The notes under the pieces were generated by a model. The model did not search any database, was not told the origin of the DNA, and saw only the letters and a list, made by a program, of their open reading frames with translations. The translations under genes and the position numbers were made by a program. Below, in pieces: positions 9,902 to 19,196 of a DNA stretch of 64,000 nucleotides. Source of the DNA: Aphanomyces cochlioides (taxonomy: Eukaryota; Oomycota; Saprolegniomycetes; Saprolegniales; Verrucalvaceae). Positions within the stretch are counted from its first letter, which is position 1, and every line of letters starts with the position of its first letter. Where the stretch lies: NCBI GenBank assembly GCA_019828595.1, contig JAHQRK010000006.1, forward strand, positions 558,001-622,000, given 5' to 3'.

Positions 9902-12340
9902 ATGCTTGTCGACATTTTTCAAACGGCCCACTTGAATCCTACCTCTGTGTTTTTGGCCCTTGGGAGTGGTGCTGGCCGTGCGATGATATGTGCAAGCGGC
10001 TTGAAGCCACGTCTGGTGCTTGGGCTAGAAGTCTCCTTGAGCCGTGTGGCGACCTCTGTTCGTGAAGTGCTGGAGTCCAAAATGTCCACACCGATTTATC
10101 CCATTCATGCATGCATCGAAGAAGTTTCGTACTATGATCCAGCAAGTCATGTTTTCTGCTTTATGGAAGGCATGAGCTCTCCTGTCATCTCTGCCATCCG
10201 ATGTGCCATTTTGCGTTCGGCCAGCGTCATGTATGTCATATCCTCGCACCCAAATTTGCTCGACTCCTCGAAGTTTAGAACTATTGCCCAGAAGACGACA
10301 GCCTCGGTTGGATCAAGCGCAACCCACAGATTGCACGTGTACAAACGACTGACGCAGCCCAGAGGTGGAAAATGCCATCCAATCTTCTACCTTCCCGTGT
10401 ATTGGACACACTTTTCAACGTGTTGGCCGCTTGTGTTACGCTCGTATCTATTGTCGTTGGAGGTCGAGCCGTATGAACGACACTACTGCCGTGGAAGTTT
10501 AGTCGAGTCAAGAAATGTGGAGATGAAGAATTCGAGCCTTCCGCCACACTACTTGGTCGCATCATCTCATGCTTCCATTGGGCTGCTCTCGACATTTCAG
10601 CAATGCCAAGGCAATACAAGACAAGTCAGTGCTACAACACGGGTCAAGAATAGAGACCGGCCTGCAGAATTTATCACGTCCTCCCCTCAGTTAACACAAC
10701 ACTGCACAGTGGATGCCTCGGCCACATGTTCGTGCACTGCAACAGTCCGCCGCAATGGTGTCAGTGCTTCGTCGTATGTGCATGCCATATTGCGCCTGAG
10801 CAATGAAATGATTGTCTCAATCAACGAATACAACGACCGTGCAGTTTACAACATTGCCGCCATGAGCAACGACGAAATCATCGCAATGATCAAGGACGCA
10901 ACATGCACACCATGGACTCCAACGAAAGAAACCCACGTAACTTATCATGATGCCGACATGGATGCGGTTTGGAACGTCGCACGCGACCTGCATCTCGACA
11001 AACACGATGTATTTATCGACATTGGGGCAGGAAAAGGTCGGTTGGTCATGCTCCTAGCGATCAAAATGGATCTCAACTGTCATATTGGTATCGAGATTGA
11101 TCATGACCGTCAGCAAGTTGTCGTCAAGGCAAAGCAGACCCTTGTGGGTGAAGATGTACCGTCAAGGACGAACATATTTATCAAGAACAAAGATCTTTTC
11201 AACTGTGAGCACGTTTCATCAGACAGCGGATCAGCGCGTGCATACAATGGACGGTTCAAGCAAGAAACCAACGAACTCATCAAGAATCTGCTGGTGTCAA
11301 ATCTCAGCACCATGTACCTTGTAGTGACCGAAGATTTCTCTTCTCAGCCCTCGGACTCGCATCCACTGCAAGATGATTTCATGAGCTTACCGCCAGTTGA
11401 CGTCATCTCGATCGATTCGTCGCTGTCACAGACGGTCTCACCGTCGTCCAGCGCCTCAGACGAACCATGGAATGCACGGACGAATGCAAATGTACTAAAT
11501 GAGACGCCAACTCGACGGATTGTTCGGCGTTTGCATCAAGCTGAGCCACTTCAATCGCCCAAACGCTGCCGAGTCCCCGAGTCTGCCCCTACGCTCAATT
11601 CCAATGCCAAGCATGATAAACCATCGCCGACGACGTCGCCGCTCGTCGAGGAACTTCCATCGCCAGCTCATGAACGCATCAAGATCGAGCACAGCCCGAT
11701 TCCAGCCAGAGAAGTCGAGGAACGAAGGAGCGAGAGGGAGTCTCCTACTCCTGCCACTGCCGAAGCCAGTGGTTCTTTACAACCAGACGACTTGGAGGAC
11801 AACCAAGACACTCCACAGCCACGGAAGACAACAGAGAGCATGAATCACGATGGAAAGAATGAAGGAAATACTGCAGAGACCATAAGAAAGGCTCAGCGCA
11901 CAGTACCTCGTCCTCGCAAAGCAACGCCACGCAAATGGAAATTCCCCGCTGGCCCAAGTCGAGATCTATGGCTTCGATGGTTCCACGGCGATCCTGCCGA
12001 CGAAGATCGTGGTCCTTATCGGCTGCTGGAGTGTACGAAGAGCCAAATCGCCCGTGATGCAAAGATGCTCATGGAGACAATGGTCGATGTGGCAATCCAA
12101 CACGGTTTGACTCAGTCGGACGAGGCCTTGGCGGCATTGCCTACGCCGAAACTCTTGGCCGTCTTTGACAAGATCTTTCCCCAGTTGGTCGGGACTGCGA
12201 CAAACGACAGCGTCATGCAGGCACCTGGATTTCAAGGACTGGAGTATGAAGAGCTGCTTGAAATGGATTTTCGATCGGTGCTACGAAGATTACAACATGG
12301 AAAGCAGAAGACAATGCGCAAGTCTGTGGCTTCCCCATAG
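9902..12340 (+). CDS. Chimeric protein: DOT1-like methyltransferase region fused to a W-domain C-terminus
   Basis: A single frame of 812 residues from the first ATG at 9902; it is open back to about 9782, where relatives of the fold would continue, so an upstream exon is possible. Residues 15-140 look like a SAM-methyltransferase (FLALGSGAGRAMICASGL, then VLGLEVS). Residues 345-450 hold a second, better one (DVFIDIGAGKGRLVMLLA with GIEIDHDR after it) like the DOT1 histone H3K79 methyltransferase fold. The stretch between them is irregular and may hide introns. Residues about 495-575 match the linker of the gene at 16620, and 576-803 are identical to the C-terminal half of the gene at 8090, including the W domain. 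So three sources are joined. A chromatin methyltransferase targeted by a DNA-binding tail is inference; a non-functional fusion is equally possible. Confidence 0.65.
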   Translation: MLVDIFQTAHLNPTSVFLALGSGAGRAMICASGLKPRLVLGLEVSLSRVATSVREVLESKMSTPIYPIHACIEEVSYYDPASHVFCFMEGMSSPVISAIRCAILRSASVMYVISSHPNLLDSSKFRTIAQKTTASVGSSATHRLHVYKRLTQPRGGKCHPIFYLPVYWTHFSTCWPLVLRSYLLSLEVEPYERHYCRGSLVESRNVEMKNSSLPPHYLVASSHASIGLLSTFQQCQGNTRQVSATTRVKNRDRPAEFITSSPQLTQHCTVDASATCSCTATVRRNGVSASSYVHAILRLSNEMIVSINEYNDRAVYNIAAMSNDEIIAMIKDATCTPWTPTKETHVTYHDADMDAVWNVARDLHLDKHDVFIDIGAGKGRLVMLLAIKMDLNCHIGIEIDHDRQQVVVKAKQTLVGEDVPSRTNIFIKNKDLFNCEHVSSDSGSARAYNGRFKQETNELIKNLLVSNLSTMYLVVTEDFSSQPSDSHPLQDDFMSLPPVDVISIDSSLSQTVSPSSSASDEPWNARTNANVLNETPTRRIVRRLHQAEPLQSPKRCRVPESAPTLNSNAKHDKPSPTTSPLVEELPSPAHERIKIEHSPIPAREVEERRSERESPTPATAEASGSLQPDDLEDNQDTPQPRKTTESMNHDGKNEGNTAETIRKAQRTVPRPRKATPRKWKFPAGPSRDLWLRWFHGDPADEDRGPYRLLECTKSQIARDAKMLMETMVDVAIQHGLTQSDEALAALPTPKLLAVFDKIFPQLVGTATNDSVMQAPGFQGLEYEELLEMDFRSVLRRLQHGKQKTMRKSVASP
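11384..11627 (+). repeat. Segment related to the linker of the gene at 16620
   Basis: About 244 bp similar to 16934-17176, sharing the peptides LPPVDVISIDSS and RRLHQAEPLQS. It ends at the octamer AACCATCG, which is also present at the matching point in the genes at 16620 and 8090, and there the sequence switches to the 8090-type block. Confidence 0.8.
11630..12307 (+). repeat. Duplicated block, copy 2
   Basis: Second copy of the 678-bp block at 8801-9478. It encodes the whole W domain of the chimeric gene. Confidence 0.9.
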
Positions 12341-12810
12341 CCTTGCTTGATCTCGTCTGTGCCACGAAATTAATCCATTGTCGAGTTTATTCCTGCTGAG
12401 CTCGTCAAACCTTTCTGCACCCTTGCCGAGAACTTAGAATCATATTTTTGAAAGCAATCGAGACAACTTTCTCGCCCCTCGGCCGACAAATATGAAGCGC
12501 ATCGGCTCAAATCAAGCATATTTCCCCGTGGAACATCAAGGCTATGGCGTCCACCAAGCTACCATAACGCTACTGTAGTCGGTAAAAATTTTGCGAGGAT
12601 TGCTGCTGATTTCGTCACCAAGGGCGAAGCCCCCTCTGATGAATCTCAACAGCTCCGAGTACACTGTTTCGCTCCTGTTGCCGTAGAAACTCTCGTCGCT
12701 ATCGACAACTTACAGTACCGGACATCATCGAGAGGGAATCCGGATAAGGAATAAAAAGACGAAGGCTTGTACGAATAATTATGGTGGATCAATCTTAAGA
12801 CTATTACTTT
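12341..12810. other. Intergenic region
   Basis: Contains the second copy of the 29-bp repeat (12683-12711) and an ATCCGGATAAGG motif near 12738. No coding seen. Confidence 0.5.
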
Positions 12811-13973
12811 TCAGAGACCTGCATCCTCTATTTCAGAAAAACTGTCGTCGTCATTAGAGTCTTCATCACTGAAAGAGTCTTGATTGTCGATATGGTGCAC
12901 TTCAGATGTGAGTTTGAGAAGCTTCGCTTCTGCACTGTTGATACATCCCTTTATTGTAGCTGCTGAAAGGTTTTCGAAAGCTTTGTCCAGTCTGTTGCGA
13001 ACTTGCTCAAACTTTGTGGACGCAGAGTACTGCCGTCCAACTTCGCCCTTGACGGCTGCCCATATCATTTCGATTGGTTGAAGGTCGCTATGATGTGGTG
13101 GGGTGTATTGTACGGTGTGGCCAGCCTGGGCTGCCATGGATACAATCAAGGGCTGAATGTGCGCAGCAATATGTTGTTTCAAACGTGACCACAACACTGA
13201 CTTGGTGTCACTCGAATCATAAGCGATGTTGTACTTATCACACGCCTCATGTAGAACGGCCTTTCGATCACCATACTTTGGCGTGTCAAGTGGTTTTGTT
13301 CGATGATACTTGGCATTATCCAGAGCGATGATTGCGTTTCGAACTCCGATGCCATCCAATTCGCGCAATATGCTCGCAAACCATGAGATGTAATAAGCAT
13401 GATTGAACATTGAGTGATAGTCTGTAGGACCACGCTTGCCACCCTCAAAGATGTCCAATGCAATCAGTCAGCATGGCCCATGTATGCCTTCGTCCACAAT
13501 TGCTGCGACAAAGCATAAACGTTGGCCTTTGTGCTTTTGTTTTGGAGCATTGTCAAGTACGTCAGTTGGATCATACAAGGAGTCTTCATGTCGAGAGTAG
13601 TGGTGATGTATGAACGATTCGTCCGTATAGACAACAGTTCGACGGCTAGCCAAATTGACAACTTGAGTCGACGCTGTCATGGTGGTGAGATATATATCTC
13701 GTAGTAGGCGATGTGATTGTGCAAGGTGGTAGGACTGCGAGCCTTTTTTCGACCTCGTTTGTAGCCAAGTCGGATCAACAATCGACGGACAAGTCGCAAG
13801 GCAGAGTCGATTGATTTGGGGCTTAGCCGGTCTACATCAATATGGGACCCCCAAACCCCCAAACCCCCAAACTCGATAGGGCCTGGTCGGCGAACATTCC
13901 ACCATGCTTCAGGGACGGATTCAGGCTTCTGATTGGTCAATTCCAATAATTTCCGGATAATGGGATCGTTCAT
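12811..13973 (-). pseudogene. Tc1/mariner-superfamily (IS630-like) transposase, broken
   Basis: Read 13973 to 12811. Residues 1-95 are a helix-turn-helix region ending in a basic RLGYKRGRKKARSPTTLHNH. A one-base frameshift at about 13679 (overlapping ATGA) leads into the catalytic core with VVYTDESFIHHHYS (first Asp). An in-frame TGA near 13471 interrupts it before LIALDIFEGGKRG. The second Asp is in ALDNAKYH and the third acidic residue in SDLQPIEMIWAAVKG. The C-terminus is acidic. This is the DD-E transposase fold for cut-and-paste transposition. One frameshift plus one stop makes it inactive as it stands. Terminal inverted repeats could not be placed. Confidence 0.75.
13848..13871 (+). repeat. 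CCCCCAAA repeat, three units, inside the transposase frame
   Basis: Three tandem units of CCCCCAAA, encoding a Gly-rich stretch on the minus strand. It resembles a G-rich telomere-type microsatellite but is too short and interior to be a telomere. Confidence 0.8.
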
Positions 13974-14011
13974 GCTTTTCGGATAAACTCAGGCAGGAAC
14001 GCCGTTTTCCA

Positions 14012-14034
14012 GGCAGAGATGATCCATCTCTGCC
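14012..14034. repeat. Perfect 9-bp-arm hairpin
   Basis: GGCAGAGAT, loop GATCC, ATCTCTGCC. It lies between the transposase start and the next gene, near other partial repeats of GTTCCTGCC, and may belong to an element end. Confidence 0.6.
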
Positions 14035-14234
14035 TCAACAAGTCCGTTCCTGCTTCAGACACATTTTCAAGAAAATCGAAAAAATACTTTTTGATATTTT
14101 TCAAAAAAACTTCCAAACAATTCCGGATAACGTTCCTGCCTGGCAGGGATGGATTTCTTCCCCGACCAGGCCCTTACTCTTACGAGTCCACTGAAGTCGA
14201 GCAAGCTCATAGAAACCCCTGCACCCCTAAACTC

Positions 14235-14251
14235 TATCCGGATCCGGATAA
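14235..14251 (+). promoter_or_regulatory. TATCCGGATCCGGATAA motif upstream of the gene at 14291
   Basis: Two overlapping copies of the CCGGAT palindrome core, 40 bp before the start codon. The same core occurs close upstream of several other starts in the window. A short upstream ATG (14253, followed by a stop after three codons) lies between it and the main start. Confidence 0.45.
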
Positions 14252-14290
14252 AATGTTGCAGTGAGAAGATTTGGTGACACAGTCGAAGCG

Positions 14291-15901
14291 ATGGCGAACT
14301 CGATGGATCGCATGCTGGAAAAGATCGCGTCGATGGAGCGACGACTGGACGAACTGGCCAAGGAAGTGGCGGATCTTCCTGGAAAAATCCACATGCGATT
14401 GGACTGCCACAACCAAAGTCGTAAGGAGAATCTGGTTCAACTGACAATCCAAGAGTTTACACAAGCGATAATTCAAGCATGCAGTCAAAGCAAGATCAGT
14501 CTCAATGCTATTCACGACTGCGGGGAAAATCAAAGACCAGTGCATGGAGGAAAGAATGATTGCAATGTAAATGCGGTGAATCAGTCTACTTGCACGACGT
14601 GTTCTTCAGAGACGTCAAAACCCGACCGTTTGCTCGGATTCAGAAGACAAGACAAGCCTTCTCAGCCGACGGATTCAACTCGTTCGCTCGATCTGACAAG
14701 ATCACCTAGTAACGAAGTTCCTATGGTCCAGGCAACTAATGCGAATGCAATCCTCCATGGGAGTTTGTCGACCAGTCATGATAACGAGAAAACACACATG
14801 GCGACTCCAGAGAACGCAACATGTGCAAAAAGCGTGAATATCAATTGCGACCTCGCCAATGACACTCCAAAAGCTGACCACGATTGTCTTCTCATGATTG
14901 AAAGCGAAATCGACGGCATAGTACGCCAAACAAGTGATCCATCCGTTGACGTATCCGTGACATTTGAATCTGCCGAATCTGAAGACGACATGTGCCTTCG
15001 ACAAGACACTCCAAGACAAATTCAAGGATCTAACAAGGACAACCTCGATGTCAGTGTGATGGCGAAATCGCCTCTGTCTTCACTGAACGAAGCTCAAAAT
15101 GGTACAAGTCCGCAATTTCTAGCGAAACTTCGCCGTACTCGACCACGAAGTGCTCAACCCATGTCCAGTCCAGTGGAACAAGCAAGTGAAGATGAAAGAC
15201 ATTCACGAGAGAGAAGTCCTAGCCCAGTACACAGAAATCCAAAGCGACAGCTGCAGACAACGCAGATTGATGAACGAGAGTCCAACGACGTTTTCGATTT
15301 GTTTGACGACAAGACTCTTCTTCCCCGTGCAAAAGTTTCCAAGAGCGTTTCCTCCGTCGCCTTCCCTTCTAGCGGAGCCATGACGACATCGACTGTCATT
15401 TCCAATGCATTTTCCTCAACGACAGCGCATACAGCTCAGGCTGCAAGTGCGAATCGAAAATTTCTCTGGAACGATGGCACATGGCACGGTACTCCTGAAG
15501 ACTGGCGATGTCCTCCTGGAACTTGCAAATCCATGTGGTGCTTTTGGTTTCGTGGAGACGCGATCAATCAAATTGGACCCTTTCGGCATCTCAAACCCAC
15601 CGACATCAAGCTGAAGAATTCCCGACATTTACTCGCAAGAGGTCGGTACGTCATGGAAGAGCTGACGCAAATTGCAATTTCAAATTCCCTCGCTGCAACG
15701 TTGGACGATATCGCTGCCATGCCGTCTGTGAATTTCATGGCCGTGTTTGACAAAGCATTTGACATCCTGCTTGGCAAATCACCCGATGGACATTTAACTC
15801 GCCCTGGCTTTGAGATGATCCGAGTCGACCAAGCGGTGTATTACATGTACGGCTCCGTCTATGAAATCATGACCAAGGAAATCCAACCCAAGAGGAATTA
15901 G
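14291..15901 (+). CDS. GCR1_C-like W-domain protein, one domain
   Basis: A 536-residue protein from the ATG at 14291 (MANSMDRMLEK); the frame opens at a GTG 30 bases earlier. Residues 1-45 are the coiled coil (MERRLDELAKEVADLPGKI), then LTIQEFTQAIIQACSQS, the same module as in the gene at 6788. The linker is very rich in Ser, Asp and Thr with a cluster of Arg-Ser near 310. One complete W domain is at about 391-530: WNDGTWHGTPEDWRCP, CKSMWCFWFRGDAINQIGPF, RGRYVMEEL, VFDKAFDILLGK, YYMYGSVYEIM. It is the closest relative in the window of the 6788 product. Function unknown. Confidence 0.85.
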   Translation: MANSMDRMLEKIASMERRLDELAKEVADLPGKIHMRLDCHNQSRKENLVQLTIQEFTQAIIQACSQSKISLNAIHDCGENQRPVHGGKNDCNVNAVNQSTCTTCSSETSKPDRLLGFRRQDKPSQPTDSTRSLDLTRSPSNEVPMVQATNANAILHGSLSTSHDNEKTHMATPENATCAKSVNINCDLANDTPKADHDCLLMIESEIDGIVRQTSDPSVDVSVTFESAESEDDMCLRQDTPRQIQGSNKDNLDVSVMAKSPLSSLNEAQNGTSPQFLAKLRRTRPRSAQPMSSPVEQASEDERHSRERSPSPVHRNPKRQLQTTQIDERESNDVFDLFDDKTLLPRAKVSKSVSSVAFPSSGAMTTSTVISNAFSSTTAHTAQAASANRKFLWNDGTWHGTPEDWRCPPGTCKSMWCFWFRGDAINQIGPFRHLKPTDIKLKNSRHLLARGRYVMEELTQIAISNSLAATLDDIAAMPSVNFMAVFDKAFDILLGKSPDGHLTRPGFEMIRVDQAVYYMYGSVYEIMTKEIQPKRN

Positions 15902-16619
15902 ACATGCTGTCGACGTGGAATGATTTGGCTTTGAGAAGACATTGCTGAGGTCAAGCTGGGCACAATCAATGGCATGTGAATATTCCATCACGGATTCTTG
16001 GTCTCGATTTCGCATGGAAACTCTTTTCTCTGCAGTTAGGATGAGTTAGCTCCTGATGAAATTGTAACCAAGCGTCCTTTTTACCACTACGATGAGAAAC
16101 CTAGACCCCATCAAGAAGGACAATGGCAACGGTGGTTTGTGTAGTTCAATCCAGAGAAGCCAAGATGGCGAGTGTAGTGTCAAACTGCGCGTGGCAACGT
16201 TTGACAAACTGTCGCCCACGGTTCTGCAGAGACTTTTACGTAGAATTCGACGAGCGCCTTCAGTTGGCGTTACCAGAGTGGCCATGCAACACACAAAGCA
16301 ATCCTGCAAAGCAACGGGCATTTACATGGCTTTTGGTCCATTGACGATCATGATTGCAACATGGACATTTCAATATTATGCATGAATCGTTGCCGTCTCG
16401 GAGCGCGCTTTCTAGACCTCGGGGCGGCGATACTCTCGATGCAATACCGTCATTGCACTGCCGTTCTTTGGACTGATGCTGCGGTCGCACTCCCAAGTTG
16501 ACGAGGATTGGAAATCTCACATTGTTCAAATGTCCATTGGCACTGATCATCCGGATAATCTCCAACTCACGTCATCGCGTCAGTTGACCAAAATAGTAAT
16601 CCAAGTGAAGTAGGTGGTC
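15902..16619. other. Intergenic region
   Basis: About 700 bp. Short frames around 16046-16385 on both strands have no recognisable content. The only feature I can name is the motif at 16549. Confidence 0.4.
16549..16559 (+). promoter_or_regulatory. ATCCGGATAAT motif upstream of the gene at 16620
   Basis: Palindromic CCGGAT core 60 bp before the start codon; same motif class as at 14235, 19136, 54792 and 60691. Confidence 0.4.
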
Positions 16620-17624
16620 ATGCCGGCGGATCTGAGCCTTCTTTCGCTGCGAGAGCTGCTCGAGACGGTGTATCACCGCGTGGAAGTCTTGGAAGACCAA
16701 GTAGCCCGCCTCTCGGACGAGCTGCGATCGACGCGGAGCCCGTCCAGTGTCTCAAAAAGGCAAGCTCTACCCGAATCCAGAGCAACCAATGTCGGCGTGA
16801 CAGTTGGAGACAACAACGCAAAGGCGTTGCAAGATGTCAATGCAATTTCCAAGGAAACGACGCATGAAGTCACAGGCACGTCATCTCCTCAGCCCGTGGA
16901 CTCGAAATCGACCTCTCCAGCGTCCAAGCGTGTGAGCTTACCGCCAGTTGATGTGATCTCGATCGATTCATCGATGTCAGAGACGATCTCACCGTCGTCC
17001 AGCGTCTCGGACGAAGCATGGAATACACGGACGAAAGCGAATGTACCAAATGCAACGCCAACCCGACGGACTGCTCGAAGATTGCATCAAGCCGAGCCAC
17101 TGCAATCGTCCAAGCGCCGTCGAGCTGTCGAGTCCGACTCGACGCTCATTTCCAATGCCAAGCATGACAAACCATCGGCTCATGACGGCTGGTTCGTCTG
17201 GTCCTCTGGCGTTTCCCGCCGAGTTCCTGAAAAATGGGTCTTTCCACTGTGTACCTGCGACGTCTTGTGGATGAAATGGTTCCAGGGGGACGCCGCCGCT
17301 GGCATTGGACCATTTTCTTCCTTGACCATAGACGATTTGCCCGGCACGACTTGCAAAATCCATCTCTACTACGGTCGAAATGTCATGGAGGAGCTCGTCA
17401 AGACGGCAGTCGACCATTTAATTGTTGATTCCAGGGCGGCCATACTCGCCAAGTCGGCGTTGCCAGCAGAACTCAAGGCCATATTTACCCAAACATTCCA
17501 GCGTCTCATGGAAAAACTCAAGCTTCCTAATGGAGAAGCAGCGGCAAATTTGCAGTACGCGGCCGTGTACCATTTGATTGTCGGCACTCAACGGCAGCGA
17601 ACAAGCGTTGGATACGCCGTCTAG
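16620..17624 (+). CDS. GCR1_C-like W-domain protein, one domain
   Basis: A 334-residue protein, the shortest member. The frame opens at a GTG (16614), but the ATG at 16620 is the eukaryotic choice. Residues 5-40 form a coiled coil (LLETVYHRVEVLEDQVARL). A Ser/Thr-rich linker contains LPPVDVISIDSS and RRLHQAEPLQSSKRRR; the last part is basic and could be a nuclear signal. W domain at about 190-325: WSSGVSRRVPEKWVFP, CDVLWMKWFQGDAAAGIGPF, YYGRNVMEELVKTA. Its linker is the donor-like relative of residues 495-575 in the chimeric gene at 9902. Function unknown. Confidence 0.85.
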   Translation: MPADLSLLSLRELLETVYHRVEVLEDQVARLSDELRSTRSPSSVSKRQALPESRATNVGVTVGDNNAKALQDVNAISKETTHEVTGTSSPQPVDSKSTSPASKRVSLPPVDVISIDSSMSETISPSSSVSDEAWNTRTKANVPNATPTRRTARRLHQAEPLQSSKRRRAVESDSTLISNAKHDKPSAHDGWFVWSSGVSRRVPEKWVFPLCTCDVLWMKWFQGDAAAGIGPFSSLTIDDLPGTTCKIHLYYGRNVMEELVKTAVDHLIVDSRAAILAKSALPAELKAIFTQTFQRLMEKLKLPNGEAAANLQYAAVYHLIVGTQRQRTSVGYAV

Positions 17625-17768
17625 CCGTGGCCCTTTGAGATTTTTTGTAGTGGTCGTAGCAAGGAAGAGAGCTCCTAAGTCGAAAGAGATGGAGACATTC
17701 ATTGCCATTTATAAAATGCATCGAGATGGAAGCACAAAGACAGAGAGATCGTCATGCGGGCAGAACTG

Positions 17769-19079
17769 TTAGATTTGGGGATGGAATGGATCGATCGTGG
17801 TCTTGAGATCGTGCTCCAAGTGTGTCGAGGAGACGTCGTCGGCCACGACGGGCTCGAAGGAGTCCATCGATTGCGCTTGGATTTCCAAATTGACTGTCGC
17901 CGTCGTTGTCGAACTGGTCGGCGCGATCGAGGTCGAGTTGTTGTCGTCGCCAGCGGCGGGATCAACCATAATAATCGTCTCGTCGACTATGGAATCCTTT
18001 GAAAGCGACGACTTGACGTCTGAGGACGCCTCAACACGGGGAATCTTTCGCGGTCGACCGCGGCCTCGCTTGACTGGCTGGTCGCCGTGGCCAACAACTG
18101 CCACTGATGGATTTGGCAATGCATTAATGTTGGCGTTGACAGTCATGCCAGATTGCGCGGCAGCTAGTGACTTGGGAGGACGGCCGCGTCCTCGCTTCAC
18201 AGGGAAACTTGGTGCTGCTGCCACACTTGCCTCCACAACTAGTTGTGGTTTTGCGGCTACAGGTGCCGAAGTCAATGCTGATTCATCCTTGCGGGGACGA
18301 CCGCGTCCTCGCTTGACAAGGATTTGGCCCGTGGTTTGGTCCTTCTTGGAAATTAATACGGTCCCGACCGCGTCAGTTTTTCGAGGACGGCCGCGCTTTC
18401 GCTTCACTGGTGCTCCATTCGAATCACCACTTGAAGGTTGAACAGCGACATGAGCATTCTCGACTCCAATACTGAGATCAGTCTTCGCAGTGATGTTTGC
18501 AACGCCAGAGTTTGCCAAGAGAGCTTTCTTCCATCCAGGTTTGGGGCCACGTTTTCGAGGCGTGTTGAGGTCTTGCTTGTTGGCGATCGCTACATTCGCA
18601 TGGCTTGCTGCAGGTACGAGAAAATTGTTTGGAGCGCCGAGACCCAAAGATTTGCGGAGTTTTTCAATTTCCGAGGCAAGTACAGTCTCAAATGGTGGCG
18701 GTTGAATTGAAGTTGAGGAGGCTTGAGTAATACTGGCTTGGGATGTCTCGACCGTGTCTTTGGAACGTGTGGCTTGGAGGATTGAGTCCGTGAACCCCTT
18801 TAGAGCGTCATGAAAGACGTGGTTACCCACTGAAAAGGACAGAGGCACTCCAATCGCCGCCGCTAACATGCTTTGGAGGATTTCAGGAATCGCTGCAATT
18901 GTTTTCTCGAGAGCGTTCAGACGTCGTTGCACTGCTGCGTTTGACGCTGCGAGTTTTTCATCCAGCGACGATCCGAGGTGGTTGGGGAGATTCGCTACCG
19001 TAGATTCGATTGCGGTAAGTCTCGATTCTGTGGCGGCGCTGCTTGCCACGGCCGCGGCGTCCACTTGGTCACTGGTCAT
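17769..19079 (-). CDS. AT-hook protein sharing the family N-terminal module
   Basis: A 436-residue protein from the ATG at 19079 (the frame opens at a TTG 15 bases earlier). Residues 1-75 carry two copies of the coiled-coil and LP element (RLTAIESTVANLPNHL, then RLNALEKTIAAIPEIL), followed near 95 by ALKGFTDSILQATRS, comparable to the EFTQA module of the W-domain genes. From about 178 the protein is basic: PRKRGPKPGWKK, then four AT-hooks with an RGRP core at about 223, 252, 292 and 334 (KRKRGRPRK, KRGRGRPRK twice, KRGRGRPPK). AT-hooks bind the minor groove of AT-rich DNA. There is no W domain. The C-terminal 90 residues are acidic and Thr/Ser-rich. A nuclear, chromatin-associated role is likely. 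It is divergent from the gene at 19197 with a shared promoter of about 120 bp. Confidence 0.85.
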   Translation of the reverse strand: MTSDQVDAAAVASSAATESRLTAIESTVANLPNHLGSSLDEKLAASNAAVQRRLNALEKTIAAIPEILQSMLAAAIGVPLSFSVGNHVFHDALKGFTDSILQATRSKDTVETSQASITQASSTSIQPPPFETVLASEIEKLRKSLGLGAPNNFLVPAASHANVAIANKQDLNTPRKRGPKPGWKKALLANSGVANITAKTDLSIGVENAHVAVQPSSGDSNGAPVKRKRGRPRKTDAVGTVLISKKDQTTGQILVKRGRGRPRKDESALTSAPVAAKPQLVVEASVAAAPSFPVKRGRGRPPKSLAAAQSGMTVNANINALPNPSVAVVGHGDQPVKRGRGRPRKIPRVEASSDVKSSLSKDSIVDETIIMVDPAAGDDNNSTSIAPTSSTTTATVNLEIQAQSMDSFEPVVADDVSSTHLEHDLKTTIDPFHPQI

Positions 19080-19135
19080 GTCGTCCTCGTCCAAGTTTTG
19101 ATTTTTCCTCCCTCGATTCGAAAATTGAATTCAAA

Positions 19136-19157
19136 TATCCGGATAAGTTATCCGGAT
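19136..19157. promoter_or_regulatory. Double TATCCGGATAA motif in a divergent promoter
   Basis: Two copies of the palindromic core (19136-19146 and 19148-19157) one base apart, between the divergent start codons at 19079 and 19197. Its place midway fits a bidirectional control or initiation site. Confidence 0.5.
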
Positions 19158-19196
19158 GACCAATTCAAGCTGCTGAAACCCAAATCGCGCATCGAC

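Noticed and set aside
12683..14251. TCCGGATAA motifs at about 12738 and 14245 as terminal inverted repeats of the IS630-like element
   Set aside because: The motif recurs before ordinary genes such as UBR7, and the surrounding sequence does not match.
17797..18441. 214-codon plus frame opposite the AT-hook gene
   Set aside because: Antisense of the RGRP repeats; the minus-strand protein has clear AT-hooks and the expected N-terminal module.
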